NCBI RefSeq assembly: GCF_001447155.2 | Contig: NZ_CP014754.1 | Location: forward strand, 2,294,001-2,358,000 | Source: Marinobacter sp. LQ44 | GTDB lineage: Bacteria > Pseudomonadota > Gammaproteobacteria > Pseudomonadales > Oleiphilaceae | Length of the DNA: 64,000 bases | Direction of reading: 5' to 3' | Shown here: positions 17,024 through 25,778 of the stretch, piece by piece | How the letters are laid out: the number at the start of each line of letters is the position of its first letter | Numbering within the stretch: the stretch's first letter is position 1 | Notes under the pieces: generated by a model | Database searches by the model: none | What the model saw: only the letters and a program-made list of their open reading frames with translations | What the model was told of the DNA's origin: nothing | Position numbers and translations under genes: made by a program

Positions 17024-17395
17024 ATGATCGGATACGTAACCATCGGTGTCAGCGATATGGGCAAGGCCAAGCAGTTTTACAGCGATCTGCTGGGGGATCT
17101 GGGCGGCAAGGTGTTGCTGGATATGGAGCGCATTGCGTTCATTGGCGAGAGCATGGCCAAGCCCATGTTGGCGGTGTGCGTACCGTTCAACGGTGAGCCC
17201 AATCATCCGGGCAATGGCAACATGGTGGCCATCCCGGCGGGATCCAAAGAAGCTGTGGATAAGTTTTATCACAAAGCCATTGAACTGGGCGCAACCTGCG
17301 ATGGAGAGCCAGGACAACGTATTCCGGATATGTTCTACGGCGCCTATGTGCGGGACCCGGACGGTAACAAGCTGGCGTTCTTCGAGTTCGGCTAA
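17024..17395 (+). CDS. VOC family (glyoxalase/dioxygenase-fold) protein
   Basis: A 123-residue protein with one vicinal-oxygen-chelate unit pair: MIGYVTIGVSDMGKAKQFYS at the N terminus and GAYVRDPDGNKLAFFEFG at the C terminus, the classic end of the fold with the metal-binding Glu. This size is typical of small glyoxalase/bleomycin-resistance-like proteins of unknown substrate. AAGGAG lies 8 bases before the ATG. The gene is divergent from the blc remnant. The group II intron sits immediately past its stop, on the opposite strand, leaving the gene intact. Confidence 0.88.
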   Translation: MIGYVTIGVSDMGKAKQFYSDLLGDLGGKVLLDMERIAFIGESMAKPMLAVCVPFNGEPNHPGNGNMVAIPAGSKEAVDKFYHKAIELGATCDGEPGQRIPDMFYGAYVRDPDGNKLAFFEFG

Positions 17396-17439
17396 GCGTA
17401 ACGAGTAGGGTGAGGCGTCACCGCCTCATCCCTCTCACA

Positions 17440-17470
17440 GAACCGTACATACGGACCACGTATACGGCTC
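17440..17470 (-). ncRNA. Group II intron domain V
   Basis: Read on the minus strand, it begins GAGCCGTATACGTGG and closes with TACGGTTC, forming the catalytic hairpin. Domain VI (GATGAGGCGGTGACGCCTCA core) follows at once and ends near CCCTACTC, the likely 3' splice site. Confidence 0.85.
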
Positions 17471-17476
17471 ATGCCA

Positions 17477-18754
17477 TTAACTTGCCCTGAACTCGGGGAC
17501 AGGGATGCCGGTTCGTACTTTGGTCAGATCCATCAACCTCAGCTCATTGTGCAGATAGGCGTTGGGTAAGGCCAGGCTTGCCAGCGGTGAAGCCGCATTA
17601 CGCCAGCTTTGCATCTTGATGAACTTAAACGGCGGGCGATAGCCCAGCTGTTTCAGCCTCCGATGCAACCGGCCCGGCTTCTTCCACTGCTTGAGCTGGA
17701 TGCAGCGCAGGCGCCGCCTTAACCAACTCATCACCTGCTTCAGCACCCTCGCGCAGTTCGCCACCCGGAAGTAGTTGGCAAAGCCCCGTAGCACCGGATT
17801 CAGCTCGCGGATAATCGCCGCAAGCCCGATGCCCCGGTTACGCTTTGTCAGCGCTTTCAGCTTCTGCTTGAGTTTCACCACCTTCTTGTCCTGGATGCGG
17901 GTGTAGTTCGTGTAGATCACCACGCCCAGGAACTTTACCCCCTCATCGCTGTGGGCGATGTGGGTCTTGGTGACGTTCACCGTCAGCTTCAGCTCTTCTT
18001 CCAGATAGCGTTGGGCCACCCGTAACGCATTCTCCGCGCCCGCTCGTGAGCCGCACAGGATCAGGATGTCGTCCGCGTAGCGGACGATCCGGTGCCCCCG
18101 CGCTTTCATGAACTGGTCGAAGGCGTCCAGGTAGGCGTTTGCGATCAGCGGACTGATCACGCCACCCTGAGGGCTTCCCAGTTCCGTCTCTTCGAGGTGG
18201 TATCCCACCATCACGCCACTTTCCAGGAACTGGCGCAGCAGTGACAGGACACTGCCGTCCGTGATCCGTTGGCGGAACTGGCGGATGATCAGGTCATGGT
18301 TGAGCGTGTCGAAGCATTTCGACAGGTCCATGTCCACAACCCAGTCACGCCGGTATCGGCGGATAAACAACTCCGCCTTGCCGATGGCGTGGTGACCACT
18401 GCGTCCCGGACGATACCCGTAACTCGACGGGTGGAAATCCGGCTCGAAGATCGGTTCGATAATACGGCGCAGCGCCTGTTGCACAACCCGGTCCCGAACC
18501 GTCGGAATGCCCAGCAGACGCTCACCGCCGTCATCCTTGGCGATGGCTACGCGTCTGACTGGCTGCGCCCGATAGCGCTTTTCCTTCAGCTCGAGCAACA
18601 GGCACGACAGCTCCACCTCCAGATTCGCCTCAAACCCACTCAGGCTCTGCCCATCGATTCCGGCCGCGCCCTTGTTGCGTTTGATGTGTCTGAAGGCTTC
18701 ATACAGGCGCTGTTTTGACAGCAATTGCCCGTACAGACTGTAGTATTTCCTCAT
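17477..18754 (-). CDS. ltrA: Group II intron reverse transcriptase/maturase
   Basis: A 425-residue intron-encoded protein. Reverse-transcriptase blocks are visible in order: RRVAIAKDDGGERLLGIPTV, SSYGYRPGRSGHHAI, WVVDMDLSKCFDTLNHDLI, SPQGGVISPLIANAYLD, and the catalytic YADD in VRYADDILILCGS (about residue 235). A maturase X-domain follows, with RGFANYFRVANCARVLKQVM and a basic C terminus. No HNH endonuclease domain is present, so mobility would rely on a nicked or replicating target. The start ATG 18754 lies in intron domain IV. It seems intact. Confidence 0.93.
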   Translation of the reverse strand: MRKYYSLYGQLLSKQRLYEAFRHIKRNKGAAGIDGQSLSGFEANLEVELSCLLLELKEKRYRAQPVRRVAIAKDDGGERLLGIPTVRDRVVQQALRRIIEPIFEPDFHPSSYGYRPGRSGHHAIGKAELFIRRYRRDWVVDMDLSKCFDTLNHDLIIRQFRQRITDGSVLSLLRQFLESGVMVGYHLEETELGSPQGGVISPLIANAYLDAFDQFMKARGHRIVRYADDILILCGSRAGAENALRVAQRYLEEELKLTVNVTKTHIAHSDEGVKFLGVVIYTNYTRIQDKKVVKLKQKLKALTKRNRGIGLAAIIRELNPVLRGFANYFRVANCARVLKQVMSWLRRRLRCIQLKQWKKPGRLHRRLKQLGYRPPFKFIKMQSWRNAASPLASLALPNAYLHNELRLMDLTKVRTGIPVPEFRAS

Positions 18755-19485
18755 GCCTGCTCATCTCCGCGATGACGGCTTCGAGGGTTGGCTTGGCTGC
18801 CGGTGTGTTTCAAGCGATCCGCCCGGGTGCTAGCGCTCAGGCAATCTGCCGCCACGGTATCGCTCTACTCCCTTGTTCGGAGAACACCAGAGCCACTGCG
18901 TTCCCGCAGTACCCCAGTGCACGTCCCTGCCCCGTCGGGCAGCTTGTGAACACAGCGTCCACCTCTCACTCGTCGTCCGTCATTCTCGTTAATGACTTCC
19001 GCCCTTCGCATCCGATCAGAGCTTTTGACCCTGACCGGTCCGCTGAACCTCCGTCAGCGGTCATTCCGGTTTTATCCTCCACGCTGTTACCAGGCTTCTC
19101 AGGCCGGAACTTCCTCACTACTACGGCTTCATCTGCCACCTCGCACCAACTGCGGCCTCGGCTTTCACCTTGCGCCACAGCCTCCGACAACGCCGGATTC
19201 GGTGTCAGGCTTCCCCGGTTACTGCACCGGCTCCCTGTTAACGATGCCACCCTCAAACACAGCCCAGGTCTGACTGAGTATCGGGCGTCGCGTTATTTCG
19301 CACGCTGGCCCACCTGACCTGCCGAAGCAGGTTCACTTGCGTTGTGTACCGTTAACTTCCTATGGCTTCCTTCAGACCCCACCGTTGGCCAGTGACGCCC
19401 TTGCCAGTCGGATTGTCTTCCCCTCAGTCGGGGTGACGCCATCTTCTTTCAGATGGCCGGGTTTGCCGGCTTCGCCGGGCAAACG

Positions 19486-19513
19486 AAAAAGGCCCCACAT
19501 CGGGGCCTTTTTT
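19486..19513 (-). terminator. Terminator of the globin-like gene
   Basis: A strong hairpin AAAAAGGCCCC / GGGGCCTTTTTT with a short loop, 15 bases past the globin stop on the minus strand. A second GC hairpin (GTTTGCC.../...GGCAAAC) lies next to it toward the intron. Confidence 0.88.
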
Positions 19514-19527
19514 GTTGGTTACGGGGC

Positions 19528-19920
19528 TCAGTAAGCGCCGCGAATCAGATCAATCCCCGGCTTCAGCACGTCCCGCCAGGCTTCCCTCAGCTCCGGTGTG
19601 TATTCCGGGTCGTGTACCCGAACCGTTTTCAGCAGGGCTTCTTCCCACAAACCGTACCACTCGGGCTGAATGTTGTAGTTGTGGCGGTTATGGCTCTGGC
19701 CAAGGTCCTTCAATTTGCGGTCTGACATGCCCCGGGCCACCAGGATGATCTGCATCACTCCGTTGCGCAGCAGGTGGCGCTGGGCAGACATATCGGTATC
19801 AACAAACCGGTTGCGGATGGCGTCGGAACTGGACATGAAGAAGTCGTAGAAATCGACGAAGAATTCATCTTTCCGGCAGCAGCGGCCATAGCTCTGAAAT
19901 ACGAGATCCGTGGGAGTCAT
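19528..19920 (-). CDS. Globin-like protein
   Basis: A 130-residue single-domain globin. The start region is MTPTDLVFQSYGRCCRKDEF. The helix-like FFVDFYDFFMSSSDAIRNRF carries the conserved CD-region Phe pattern. LGQSHNRHNYNIQPEWYGLW holds the candidate proximal His, followed by a C-terminal helix. This pattern fits the bacterial globins that often accompany signalling proteins. ATG 19920 has AAGGA upstream; an earlier GTG at 19968 would add 16 residues without globin similarity. Haem binding, and any oxygen- or NO-sensing role, is inferred from the family. It is transcribed alone from what can be seen. Confidence 0.8.
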   Translation of the reverse strand: MTPTDLVFQSYGRCCRKDEFFVDFYDFFMSSSDAIRNRFVDTDMSAQRHLLRNGVMQIILVARGMSDRKLKDLGQSHNRHNYNIQPEWYGLWEEALLKTVRVHDPEYTPELREAWRDVLKPGIDLIRGAY

Positions 19921-20042
19921 TTGCAATCTGTGTCCTTGATCAACGGTGGGATTGTCATTAAAGGCCACGGATTCTAAGCAAGCGAACAGGTTTTTCTATA
20001 GCGATATGTAACAACTGACGCCGACCGCGACAATTTGACGCT

Positions 20043-22301
20043 TCAAGGCTCCGAGTTGCTGAACCACCACTTCGGTAACAGGTTGCGCACCTGCCCCTGC
20101 AGGAACCGGTCATCAATCAGCCAGATCACGCCCCGGTCGTCCGGCGTGCGAATCACCCGGCCGGCGGCCTGGGCCACTTTCTGCAGGCCGGGGATCAGGT
20201 AGGTGTAGTTGTAGCCTTCACCAAAGCGTTGCTGCAGGCGGTCTTTTAGGATTTCGTGCCAGGGGTCGAAGGGCGGCAGGCCGAGGGTGGCCACGAAGGC
20301 ACCGATCAGCTGGTCGCCAGGCAGGTCGATGCCTTCGCTGAACACGCCGCCGAGTACTGCAAAGGCGACACTGCCTTCGGGCTTCTGGAACTCTGCCAGA
20401 AACTGCCTGCGTTGGTCCGGGCTCATGCCCGGCTGTTGGGAGCGCTGGGGGATGTCCGGGGCTTGGTTCGCCAGCGTATCGCTCACTTCTTTGGCGTATT
20501 TGAAGCTGCTGAAGAACGCCAGGTAATGGCCTGGCCGCCCCCGGTACTGTTTGGCGATCAGTTCGGCGATGGGTTGCAGGCTGGCCTGCCGATGCACCTG
20601 TCGGGTGCTGATGCCGGGGGTAAACTGCACCTGCAATTGCTCGGCGCTGAACGGGCTGGGCAGGGTGGTGAAGCGGGCGTCTTCCGGCAGGCCGAGTAAA
20701 TCCCGGTAATAGACGCCCGGGCTGAGGGTAGCGGAGAACAGCAGTACCGAGTGGGCCGATTTGAAGCGCTCAGTGAGGAAATCCGCCGGGATCAGGTTCT
20801 GGATGGTCAGGCTGGCCCGGCCTCGGCCGCTGCGCTGAAATTCACACAGGGAATGGTCACCGAAGCTGTCTGCCAGTTTCATAAAGGCCACGCTTTCGAA
20901 CATTACTTCCTGCAGGGCCAGGTCCGGCGGGTTGTCAGCCAGGTAGTCAGTGATCACCGAGACCAAGGCCTGCAATGCGCCCAGCAGTTGCGGCGGCAGT
21001 GTGGCCAGGAACACCGGTTGCGCCTGTTCGCCATGGTCCCGGATTAGAGCCTGCCAAGCTCGGGCGGTGCGGTCCAGGGCCGATTTCACCAGTTTCGGCG
21101 CGGTCTTCTTCAGTTTCAGTAAGCGCTGTTGCTCCAACTGCACCGAATACATGCCCCGGGCACGATCCACCAGGTTGTGGGCTTCGTCCACCAAAACGCT
21201 GGCCCGCCAGTTGTTCTGGCGAGTAAGGCCGTGCAACAGGGCAGACTGGTCGAACAGCCGGTTCACATCGCCAATTACCAGGTCACTCCATCGGGCCATT
21301 TCCTGGGCCAGAAAATACGGGCAAATGTCGTGACCTGCGGCGATTTCCGCCAAATTATCCTGTTTTAATGGCTCTTTGCTTTGCACCGCCTCGGCCCGGG
21401 CATCCGGCAGGCGGTCGAAAAAGCCCTTTGCCAGGGGGCAGGACTCGCCGTGGCAGGCTTTGTCCGGGTGTTCGCAGGCGTCGTCTTTTGAGACCAGTTC
21501 CAGGGTTCGCAACGGCCAGGGCTGCAGCTCATTCTGGGCGTGTCGCAACTTATCCACAGCATCCAGCACCAGTTGCCGGGCGGTGTTGCGACAGGTGAGG
21601 TAGAACAGCCGGTCCTGCCGCGCCGCGGGCATCGCCATCAGGGCGGGGAACAGGGTGCCCAGGGTTTTGCCCAGGCCGGTGGGCGCTTCCAGCAGCAAGG
21701 TGCCGGCTTTCACTGAATTCTTGTACACCGTCTCCGCCAGTTGCCGTTGCCGGGGGCGAAAATCCGGGAAAGGGAAAGTGAGATTGGCCAGCAGGGCGTC
21801 GCGCTGCTCCCGGTGGTGTTCTTCCTGCTCGGCCCAGGCCTTGTAAAGGCCACACAGGGTTTCCAGTTCCTGCCAGAGCTCATCCGCCTTGGCGGTTTCG
21901 GTGAGCACGGTTTCCTTGTCCCGGCCGGTGTCGTAATACACCAGCGCCAGTTCCACGCTTTTACGGTTTTCCTGCCGGCACAGCAGGGCACCGTAGGCCC
22001 GCAACTGGGCCCTGTGCAGGGCGCGCTGGTGGGGGCGAATTCGGGACACATCGCCCCGGTGGGTTTTGATTTCTTCCAGCCGGTTCTTGTGCGGATGGTA
22101 GCCATCGGCCCGGCCGGAAAGCTCTAGCTCCATGCAGTTACCGGTAAGTGAATACTCGCTTTTATAGCCATAACCGCGTTTTGCCTGGATAGCCTGATGG
22201 CCAGCAATGCCCTCCTCGGCACTTGGGGCCGGGGTGTAGCGGAAGTCCAAATCACCGTGGCGGGCAGCGAACTCACACAGGGTTCGGACGGCGACTTTCA
22301 C
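20043..22301 (-). CDS. PD-(D/E)XK nuclease-DinG/XPD-type helicase fusion
   Basis: A 752-residue protein. The N-terminal domain (about 1-110) has a Cas4-like nuclease pattern, with SGRADGY near 62 and LEEIKT near 75 giving the D...E-x-K core. The helicase part has Walker A APTGLGKT near 206, a four-cysteine iron-sulfur cluster region (CEHPDKACHGESC about 272-284 plus DICPYF about 322), the DEAH box in VDEAHNLVDRA near 369, and motif VI QAAGRVIRTP near 705. It should be an Fe-S 5'-3' DNA helicase of the XPD/DinG superfamily joined to a nuclease. The start overlaps the VRR-NUC gene stop by ATGA, implying that the two act together in DNA repair. Confidence 0.85.
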   Translation of the reverse strand: MKVAVRTLCEFAARHGDLDFRYTPAPSAEEGIAGHQAIQAKRGYGYKSEYSLTGNCMELELSGRADGYHPHKNRLEEIKTHRGDVSRIRPHQRALHRAQLRAYGALLCRQENRKSVELALVYYDTGRDKETVLTETAKADELWQELETLCGLYKAWAEQEEHHREQRDALLANLTFPFPDFRPRQRQLAETVYKNSVKAGTLLLEAPTGLGKTLGTLFPALMAMPAARQDRLFYLTCRNTARQLVLDAVDKLRHAQNELQPWPLRTLELVSKDDACEHPDKACHGESCPLAKGFFDRLPDARAEAVQSKEPLKQDNLAEIAAGHDICPYFLAQEMARWSDLVIGDVNRLFDQSALLHGLTRQNNWRASVLVDEAHNLVDRARGMYSVQLEQQRLLKLKKTAPKLVKSALDRTARAWQALIRDHGEQAQPVFLATLPPQLLGALQALVSVITDYLADNPPDLALQEVMFESVAFMKLADSFGDHSLCEFQRSGRGRASLTIQNLIPADFLTERFKSAHSVLLFSATLSPGVYYRDLLGLPEDARFTTLPSPFSAEQLQVQFTPGISTRQVHRQASLQPIAELIAKQYRGRPGHYLAFFSSFKYAKEVSDTLANQAPDIPQRSQQPGMSPDQRRQFLAEFQKPEGSVAFAVLGGVFSEGIDLPGDQLIGAFVATLGLPPFDPWHEILKDRLQQRFGEGYNYTYLIPGLQKVAQAAGRVIRTPDDRGVIWLIDDRFLQGQVRNLLPKWWFSNSEP

Positions 22302-24010
22302 GAGCTTGCCTCATCGTCCTGCCAACGCACATAACAGACGCTGGCCGGAATGCCCTGTTGGGCGAAGAACTGAAGCCAGCGCACCTGGTGGTCCTGCAGG
22401 CGGTCGCCGGGGCCTTTTACCTCGATCATTTCATAGCGTTGTTCGGGTTGCCCGGCGTCCGGTACCAGCCGGATCAGGTCGGGGAAGCCGCTGCGGTGTT
22501 CCTTGATGTTGTTGAGCAGGCGGCGGAACAGGACCTCCAGGTGGCCCGGGGGAATGCAGTGCAGGGCCAGCTCCAACAGCTCTTCATCGAGTACCGGCCA
22601 GAACACGAAGGGATTGGCGATGCCTTGCTTGGTCTGAAAGGCGTCGAGAATGTCCCGGCGATAGGCGCCGGTTTCCAGCAAACGGAAACGTTGCTCGAAC
22701 GCCTGCTGGCGCCGGGCCACAAAATCTTCCCGGGTCAGGTCTGCCGGGCCAATGTGGAAAGGGTGGAAGAAAGCGCCGGGCAGGGGCTTGAAGATCACCG
22801 GCCAGCACAGAAGCCCGAACAGGGCGTTGATCAATGTGTTTTCCACATAGAACACCGGGGCCTCATCGGTGCCCAAATGTTGCAGCGCTGCCAGCTCTAC
22901 CGTACCCGTGTCAGGCTTCGGCAATGTGAGGGTGAATTCCTGCAGTGGGGGGTTATTCACAGGCTCGGGTTTGTCCGCCCCCACCTTGGGCGCCAGCCGT
23001 TTCAGCAGGCGGGCCAGGCCCTGGGCTTCGGCATCGCTCAGCTCGGCCGTCTGCCATTGGCTGGCAATGGCCCAGGCTTGCTCAAAACGCTTCATCCGCT
23101 CCAGCAGTCGTAGCTGTTTCAGCCGCGCTTCCCGATGGCCGCTGTTTTCCCAGGCCGTCAGTGCCAGTTCCCGTTCACCCTGGCGCTCCGCCTGCCGGCC
23201 CAGCTCCAGCAACAACCGGTCCCGGCGGCTGGTAAGCCAGGGGTTATCCACAGGGCCGGGGACATCGGGCCAGACGTCCGCCGCCGGTTCGCCGTTGTCG
23301 AGCCGTTCCCGGCATTCATGCATCCGCAGGTAACAATCCACCTCTGCCCGCTGCTGGAAGGCCCGGGATTCCGGGGTGAAGGGCACCGGCTCAAATTGCT
23401 GGACGCCCAGTTCCACCAGCACAAAGTCGGTCCAGCTCTGGCGCAGGTTGCCGAAGAACATGAGGCGGATACGGTCGAACAGGGCCATGTCCTGGAGCTG
23501 TACGACGCCCGAAGCGTCACCGGCATCGCGCAGCCATTCCTGCAAGGGCCTTGGCGCACTGAATGGTTCCGCCACCAGCTCGAGCATTTGAGCCTTTCCC
23601 AGGGTTTTCGGATGGCCCTGTTGTTGCAGCCAATCGGCGAATACCGGCCTTAGTTCCGCCAGGGTAAACAGCCGGAACAACTCCTCCAGGCTCAGATCCG
23701 GACTGTTATCCAGCCAGCCCTCCTGTATCAATAACGCGAGTGCCTCGGCCTCCGGCACCTGGAGTTCCGGGTAGCGCAGCTTGTCGGCCCGAAACAGCTC
23801 GCCGGTGCGCATCACCATGCGCGTCAGTAACGCCCTCGCGCCGGTCGCCAGGTTGGCAAACGCCGCCAGCCGGTTTCGCTCCCGTTCGGTCAACAGATCT
23901 GCGTGATGGTCGGCCACCCAGGACACGATGGTGTCCATATTGCTGAGGTAATACAGGGGGTCTTCAAGGTTTGCTGTTTGCGGGCGCTGGCCCGTGAATT
24001 CTGTCGTCAT
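22298..24010 (-). CDS. FAN1-like VRR-NUC domain nuclease
   Basis: A 570-residue protein of the bacterial FAN1 type, a structure-specific nuclease that cuts flaps and interstrand-crosslinked DNA. The C-terminal VRR-NUC domain carries EHRSGFPDLIRLVPD (catalytic Asp, about 508) and YEMIEVKGPGDRLQDHQVRW (E-x-K, about 530). The N-terminal two-thirds is helical, including a SAP-like DNA-binding stretch, as in Pseudomonas FAN1 (similar length). It is the first gene of a two-gene operon with the nuclease-helicase. The promoter faces away from the Fur box at 24071-24089, in the space shared with the divergent gene. Domain assignment is firm; substrate preference is from the family. Confidence 0.88.
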   Translation of the reverse strand: MTTEFTGQRPQTANLEDPLYYLSNMDTIVSWVADHHADLLTERERNRLAAFANLATGARALLTRMVMRTGELFRADKLRYPELQVPEAEALALLIQEGWLDNSPDLSLEELFRLFTLAELRPVFADWLQQQGHPKTLGKAQMLELVAEPFSAPRPLQEWLRDAGDASGVVQLQDMALFDRIRLMFFGNLRQSWTDFVLVELGVQQFEPVPFTPESRAFQQRAEVDCYLRMHECRERLDNGEPAADVWPDVPGPVDNPWLTSRRDRLLLELGRQAERQGERELALTAWENSGHREARLKQLRLLERMKRFEQAWAIASQWQTAELSDAEAQGLARLLKRLAPKVGADKPEPVNNPPLQEFTLTLPKPDTGTVELAALQHLGTDEAPVFYVENTLINALFGLLCWPVIFKPLPGAFFHPFHIGPADLTREDFVARRQQAFEQRFRLLETGAYRRDILDAFQTKQGIANPFVFWPVLDEELLELALHCIPPGHLEVLFRRLLNNIKEHRSGFPDLIRLVPDAGQPEQRYEMIEVKGPGDRLQDHQVRWLQFFAQQGIPASVCYVRWQDDEASS

Positions 24011-24070
24011 AGGGCTGGAACTTTAATCCATGCACAAAAATTAATCATCACACGCCTTGCCAACCCCTCT

Positions 24071-24089
24071 AATGATAACTATTATCATT
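24071..24089 (+). promoter_or_regulatory. Fur box
   Basis: AATGATAACTATTATCATT is a near-perfect 19-bp Fur operator of the GATAATGATAATCATTATC type, 24 bases before the ATG at 24113. It implies iron repression of the following two small genes. Confidence 0.85.
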
Positions 24090-24112
24090 TGCATCAAGAC
24101 AAGGAGGACGCC

Positions 24113-24583
24113 ATGAAATTTCTCTGCCCGCGCCATCGCCAAATGTTTGCCCGACTCTCCATCAACGAACAGAACGATCTATGGCTGTTCTGGATGGAAT
24201 ACGCCTTCACGTTCTGCGAAACCGAGCAGACCGAGAAGATGATCGCCGCCACCGGCAGTGCCTTTGACCTTGCCTGCCTGGCCAGGGCGGACCACCCGGA
24301 ATGCATGCACGTGGAACTCACGCTTTCCGCCATACTGGTGTGCCGTGCCCTGCGAGACCGTGGCGATCACCACGCTGCAGATTACGTGCTGTTCAGTGCC
24401 CTGGAAAGCCTGCAATCTGCCGAGCCGTGCTATGGCAGCCCCAGCGGTGGCTGCAGCACCGATCAGTGTATTGAAGTGCTGCTGGATACCTCCCGGCAAG
24501 CCAGCTTTTTTGCAGAATACCTGAACTGGCCCGCCACGCCACTGGCACCTCGGGCACAACGTTCGGCAATGGTCGCTCACTAA
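24113..24583 (+). CDS. Unknown protein under a Fur box
   Basis: A 156-residue soluble protein of unrecognised family. AAGGAGG precedes ATG 24113. The sequence is helical, with aromatic and acidic segments (QNDLWLFWMEYAFTFCETEQ) and seven or eight cysteines, among them ECMH and a Cys-rich stretch CYGSPSGGCSTDQC near residues 109-122. Conserved-looking cysteine and histidine spacing would allow metal or cluster binding, but nothing proves it. No signal peptide. The Fur operator upstream and the small gene 16 bases downstream suggest a two-gene iron-responsive unit, possibly in metal handling. Confidence 0.75.
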   Translation: MKFLCPRHRQMFARLSINEQNDLWLFWMEYAFTFCETEQTEKMIAATGSAFDLACLARADHPECMHVELTLSAILVCRALRDRGDHHAADYVLFSALESLQSAEPCYGSPSGGCSTDQCIEVLLDTSRQASFFAEYLNWPATPLAPRAQRSAMVAH

Positions 24584-24599
24584 CGCTAAGGAGGGGGTT

Positions 24600-24827
24600 A
24601 TGGGAATGGTATTCAATATCCCGCAAACGTCCCGGACGAATCGGGCAGAACAAGTATCGTGGCTGGATTGGAAACCCGGTAGTCAGGTTTGTATCAGTAT
24701 CGATGCCGACTGCCTGGCCAGACTGATGGCAAAAAAACAGCTGCACATTCAGGACTTTTCCTGCACCGACGAGGCCTCAAAACAGATTGTCAGGGGCCTG
24801 CTGCTGGATTGTCTCCGGGTACGCTAA
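24600..24827 (+). CDS. Small unknown protein, second gene of the Fur-box unit
   Basis: A 75-residue protein that I do not recognise. AAGGAGG lies 7 bases before the ATG, and the start is 16 bases after the preceding stop, so it should share the Fur-controlled transcript. It contains two cysteines in QVCISIDADCLARLM and one in DFSCTDE, and no membrane segment. It ends 5 bases before the stop of the convergent DUF4864 gene, with no visible terminator between them. Confidence 0.7.
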   Translation: MGMVFNIPQTSRTNRAEQVSWLDWKPGSQVCISIDADCLARLMAKKQLHIQDFSCTDEASKQIVRGLLLDCLRVR

Positions 24828-24832
24828 GATCG

Positions 24833-25273
24833 TCAGATACCCAGGTCCGCAGGCTGCAAGCGAACTCCGGCAATCTTCCAGTCTCCGTCCGTCATCTCCA
24901 TGCGGTAATAGGCGTCCCAGCGTTTGCCCTCAGGGCCTTGCAATCGAACCACCTGGATATCAAAGCCATCATGGGGAACCCGCTGGGCAAACTCGATGGC
25001 GGTGGCGCTGTGAACGGCGGGGTAGGCTTCGCGCACCATCGCAAGAAAACCTTCAGAGGTGCCGAATCGCCGTTTGATCCCTTCAGAGGCATACTCCCAG
25101 GCCTGTACCTCATCGTCGTTAGCGAACGCTTCAATCTGGCTGAGGATGGCATTCTGGATATCGGCATCCGCATCATCCGCCAGCGGTCTCGAGGACCAGG
25201 CCAAGGCAAGCACCAACGCCATCGTAAGGGTCAGGATAACGCCGGTTTTGATGTTAATGATGTTAAGCCCCAT
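24833..25273 (-). CDS. DUF4864 family exported protein
   Basis: A protein of about 146 residues. The N terminus has a hydrophobic stretch (GVILTLTMALVLALAW) followed by a likely cleavage region, so export to the periplasm or membrane anchoring is expected. The mature part matches the DUF4864 pattern: ILSQIEAFANDDEVQAWEYA, FGTSEGFLAMVREAYPAV, and YYRMEMTDGDWKIAGVRLQP. This resembles small NTF2-like folds. ATG 25273 has GGGTGG before it; a TTG 8 codons earlier is also possible. Function unknown. Confidence 0.75.
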   Translation of the reverse strand: MGLNIINIKTGVILTLTMALVLALAWSSRPLADDADADIQNAILSQIEAFANDDEVQAWEYASEGIKRRFGTSEGFLAMVREAYPAVHSATAIEFAQRVPHDGFDIQVVRLQGPEGKRWDAYYRMEMTDGDWKIAGVRLQPADLGI

Positions 25274-25422
25274 GACGACCACCCATACTCTGTTCAACTT
25301 TTAATCAATACGCTACCACTGCGGCTGCGGATTGATCCATCACTGTTGCTGCTCACTAATTGACCTGCCAGACGCCCGGCGTCGTATTCCTTACTACGAC
25401 AACAAAGACAATGGAGACTGCC

Positions 25423-25713
25423 ATGCAGATGACCGAGCTTGAACTCAGATCCCACAAGCACGACACGATCGCTTCGCTGGAGCTTGTATCGATGGAGGGG
25501 CGATATTACATGGCCAGGTTCTATCTGGACGGCCAGGGCTATGTTTTGAGCGATCCATACGAAAAAGCGGTTCTGTTTACCGGTGCCGCCGCGGCAAGGG
25601 ACTTTTTCCGGGATTTCCATGTGGAGCATGTGGAAATCATCCCACCAACCGGCACCGACGAGATGATCGGCATGCCGGACTGCCATGGCGAAACCATGAG
25701 GGTGCCGTTATAA
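25423..25713 (+). CDS. Small DUF6482-like protein
   Basis: A 96-residue soluble protein. MTELELRSHKHDTIASLELV and the central SMEGRYYMARFYLDGQGYVL resemble the small DUF6482 proteins common in Pseudomonas and Marinobacter, but the match is from memory of the pattern only. ATG 25423 has GGAG 8 bases upstream; ATG 25411 would add four residues. It appears to be a single-gene unit, divergent from the DUF4864 gene. Function unknown. Confidence 0.6.
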   Translation: MQMTELELRSHKHDTIASLELVSMEGRYYMARFYLDGQGYVLSDPYEKAVLFTGAAAARDFFRDFHVEHVEIIPPTGTDEMIGMPDCHGETMRVPL

Positions 25714-25753
25714 GCGAGCAACTTCGGCCAACTGAGCTCCCTCACTGACCTCC

Positions 25754-25778
25754 CGACAACCTGCGACGCAGGTTGTCG
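25754..25778. repeat. Perfect hairpin upstream of recC
   Basis: CGACAACCTGC and its exact complement flank the 3-base loop GAC. There is no T run. It lies between the preceding small gene and a TATAAT at 25790-25795 upstream of recC, so it may be either a weak terminator or a regulatory site. Confidence 0.6.

Larger units (their letters stand above)
17403..19480 (-). mobile_element. Group II intron with reverse-transcriptase ORF
   Basis: The minus strand carries a reverse-transcriptase/maturase gene followed by domain V (17440-17470) and domain VI (about 17403-17436), and is preceded by about 700 bases of structured non-coding sequence consistent with domains I-III. The 3' boundary is at about 17403. 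The 5' boundary is not resolved: a GTGCG is present on the minus strand near 19300, but the structured sequence seems to continue to about 19480. It lies just beyond the terminator of the globin-like gene, so it interrupts no coding sequence. Confidence 0.8.
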
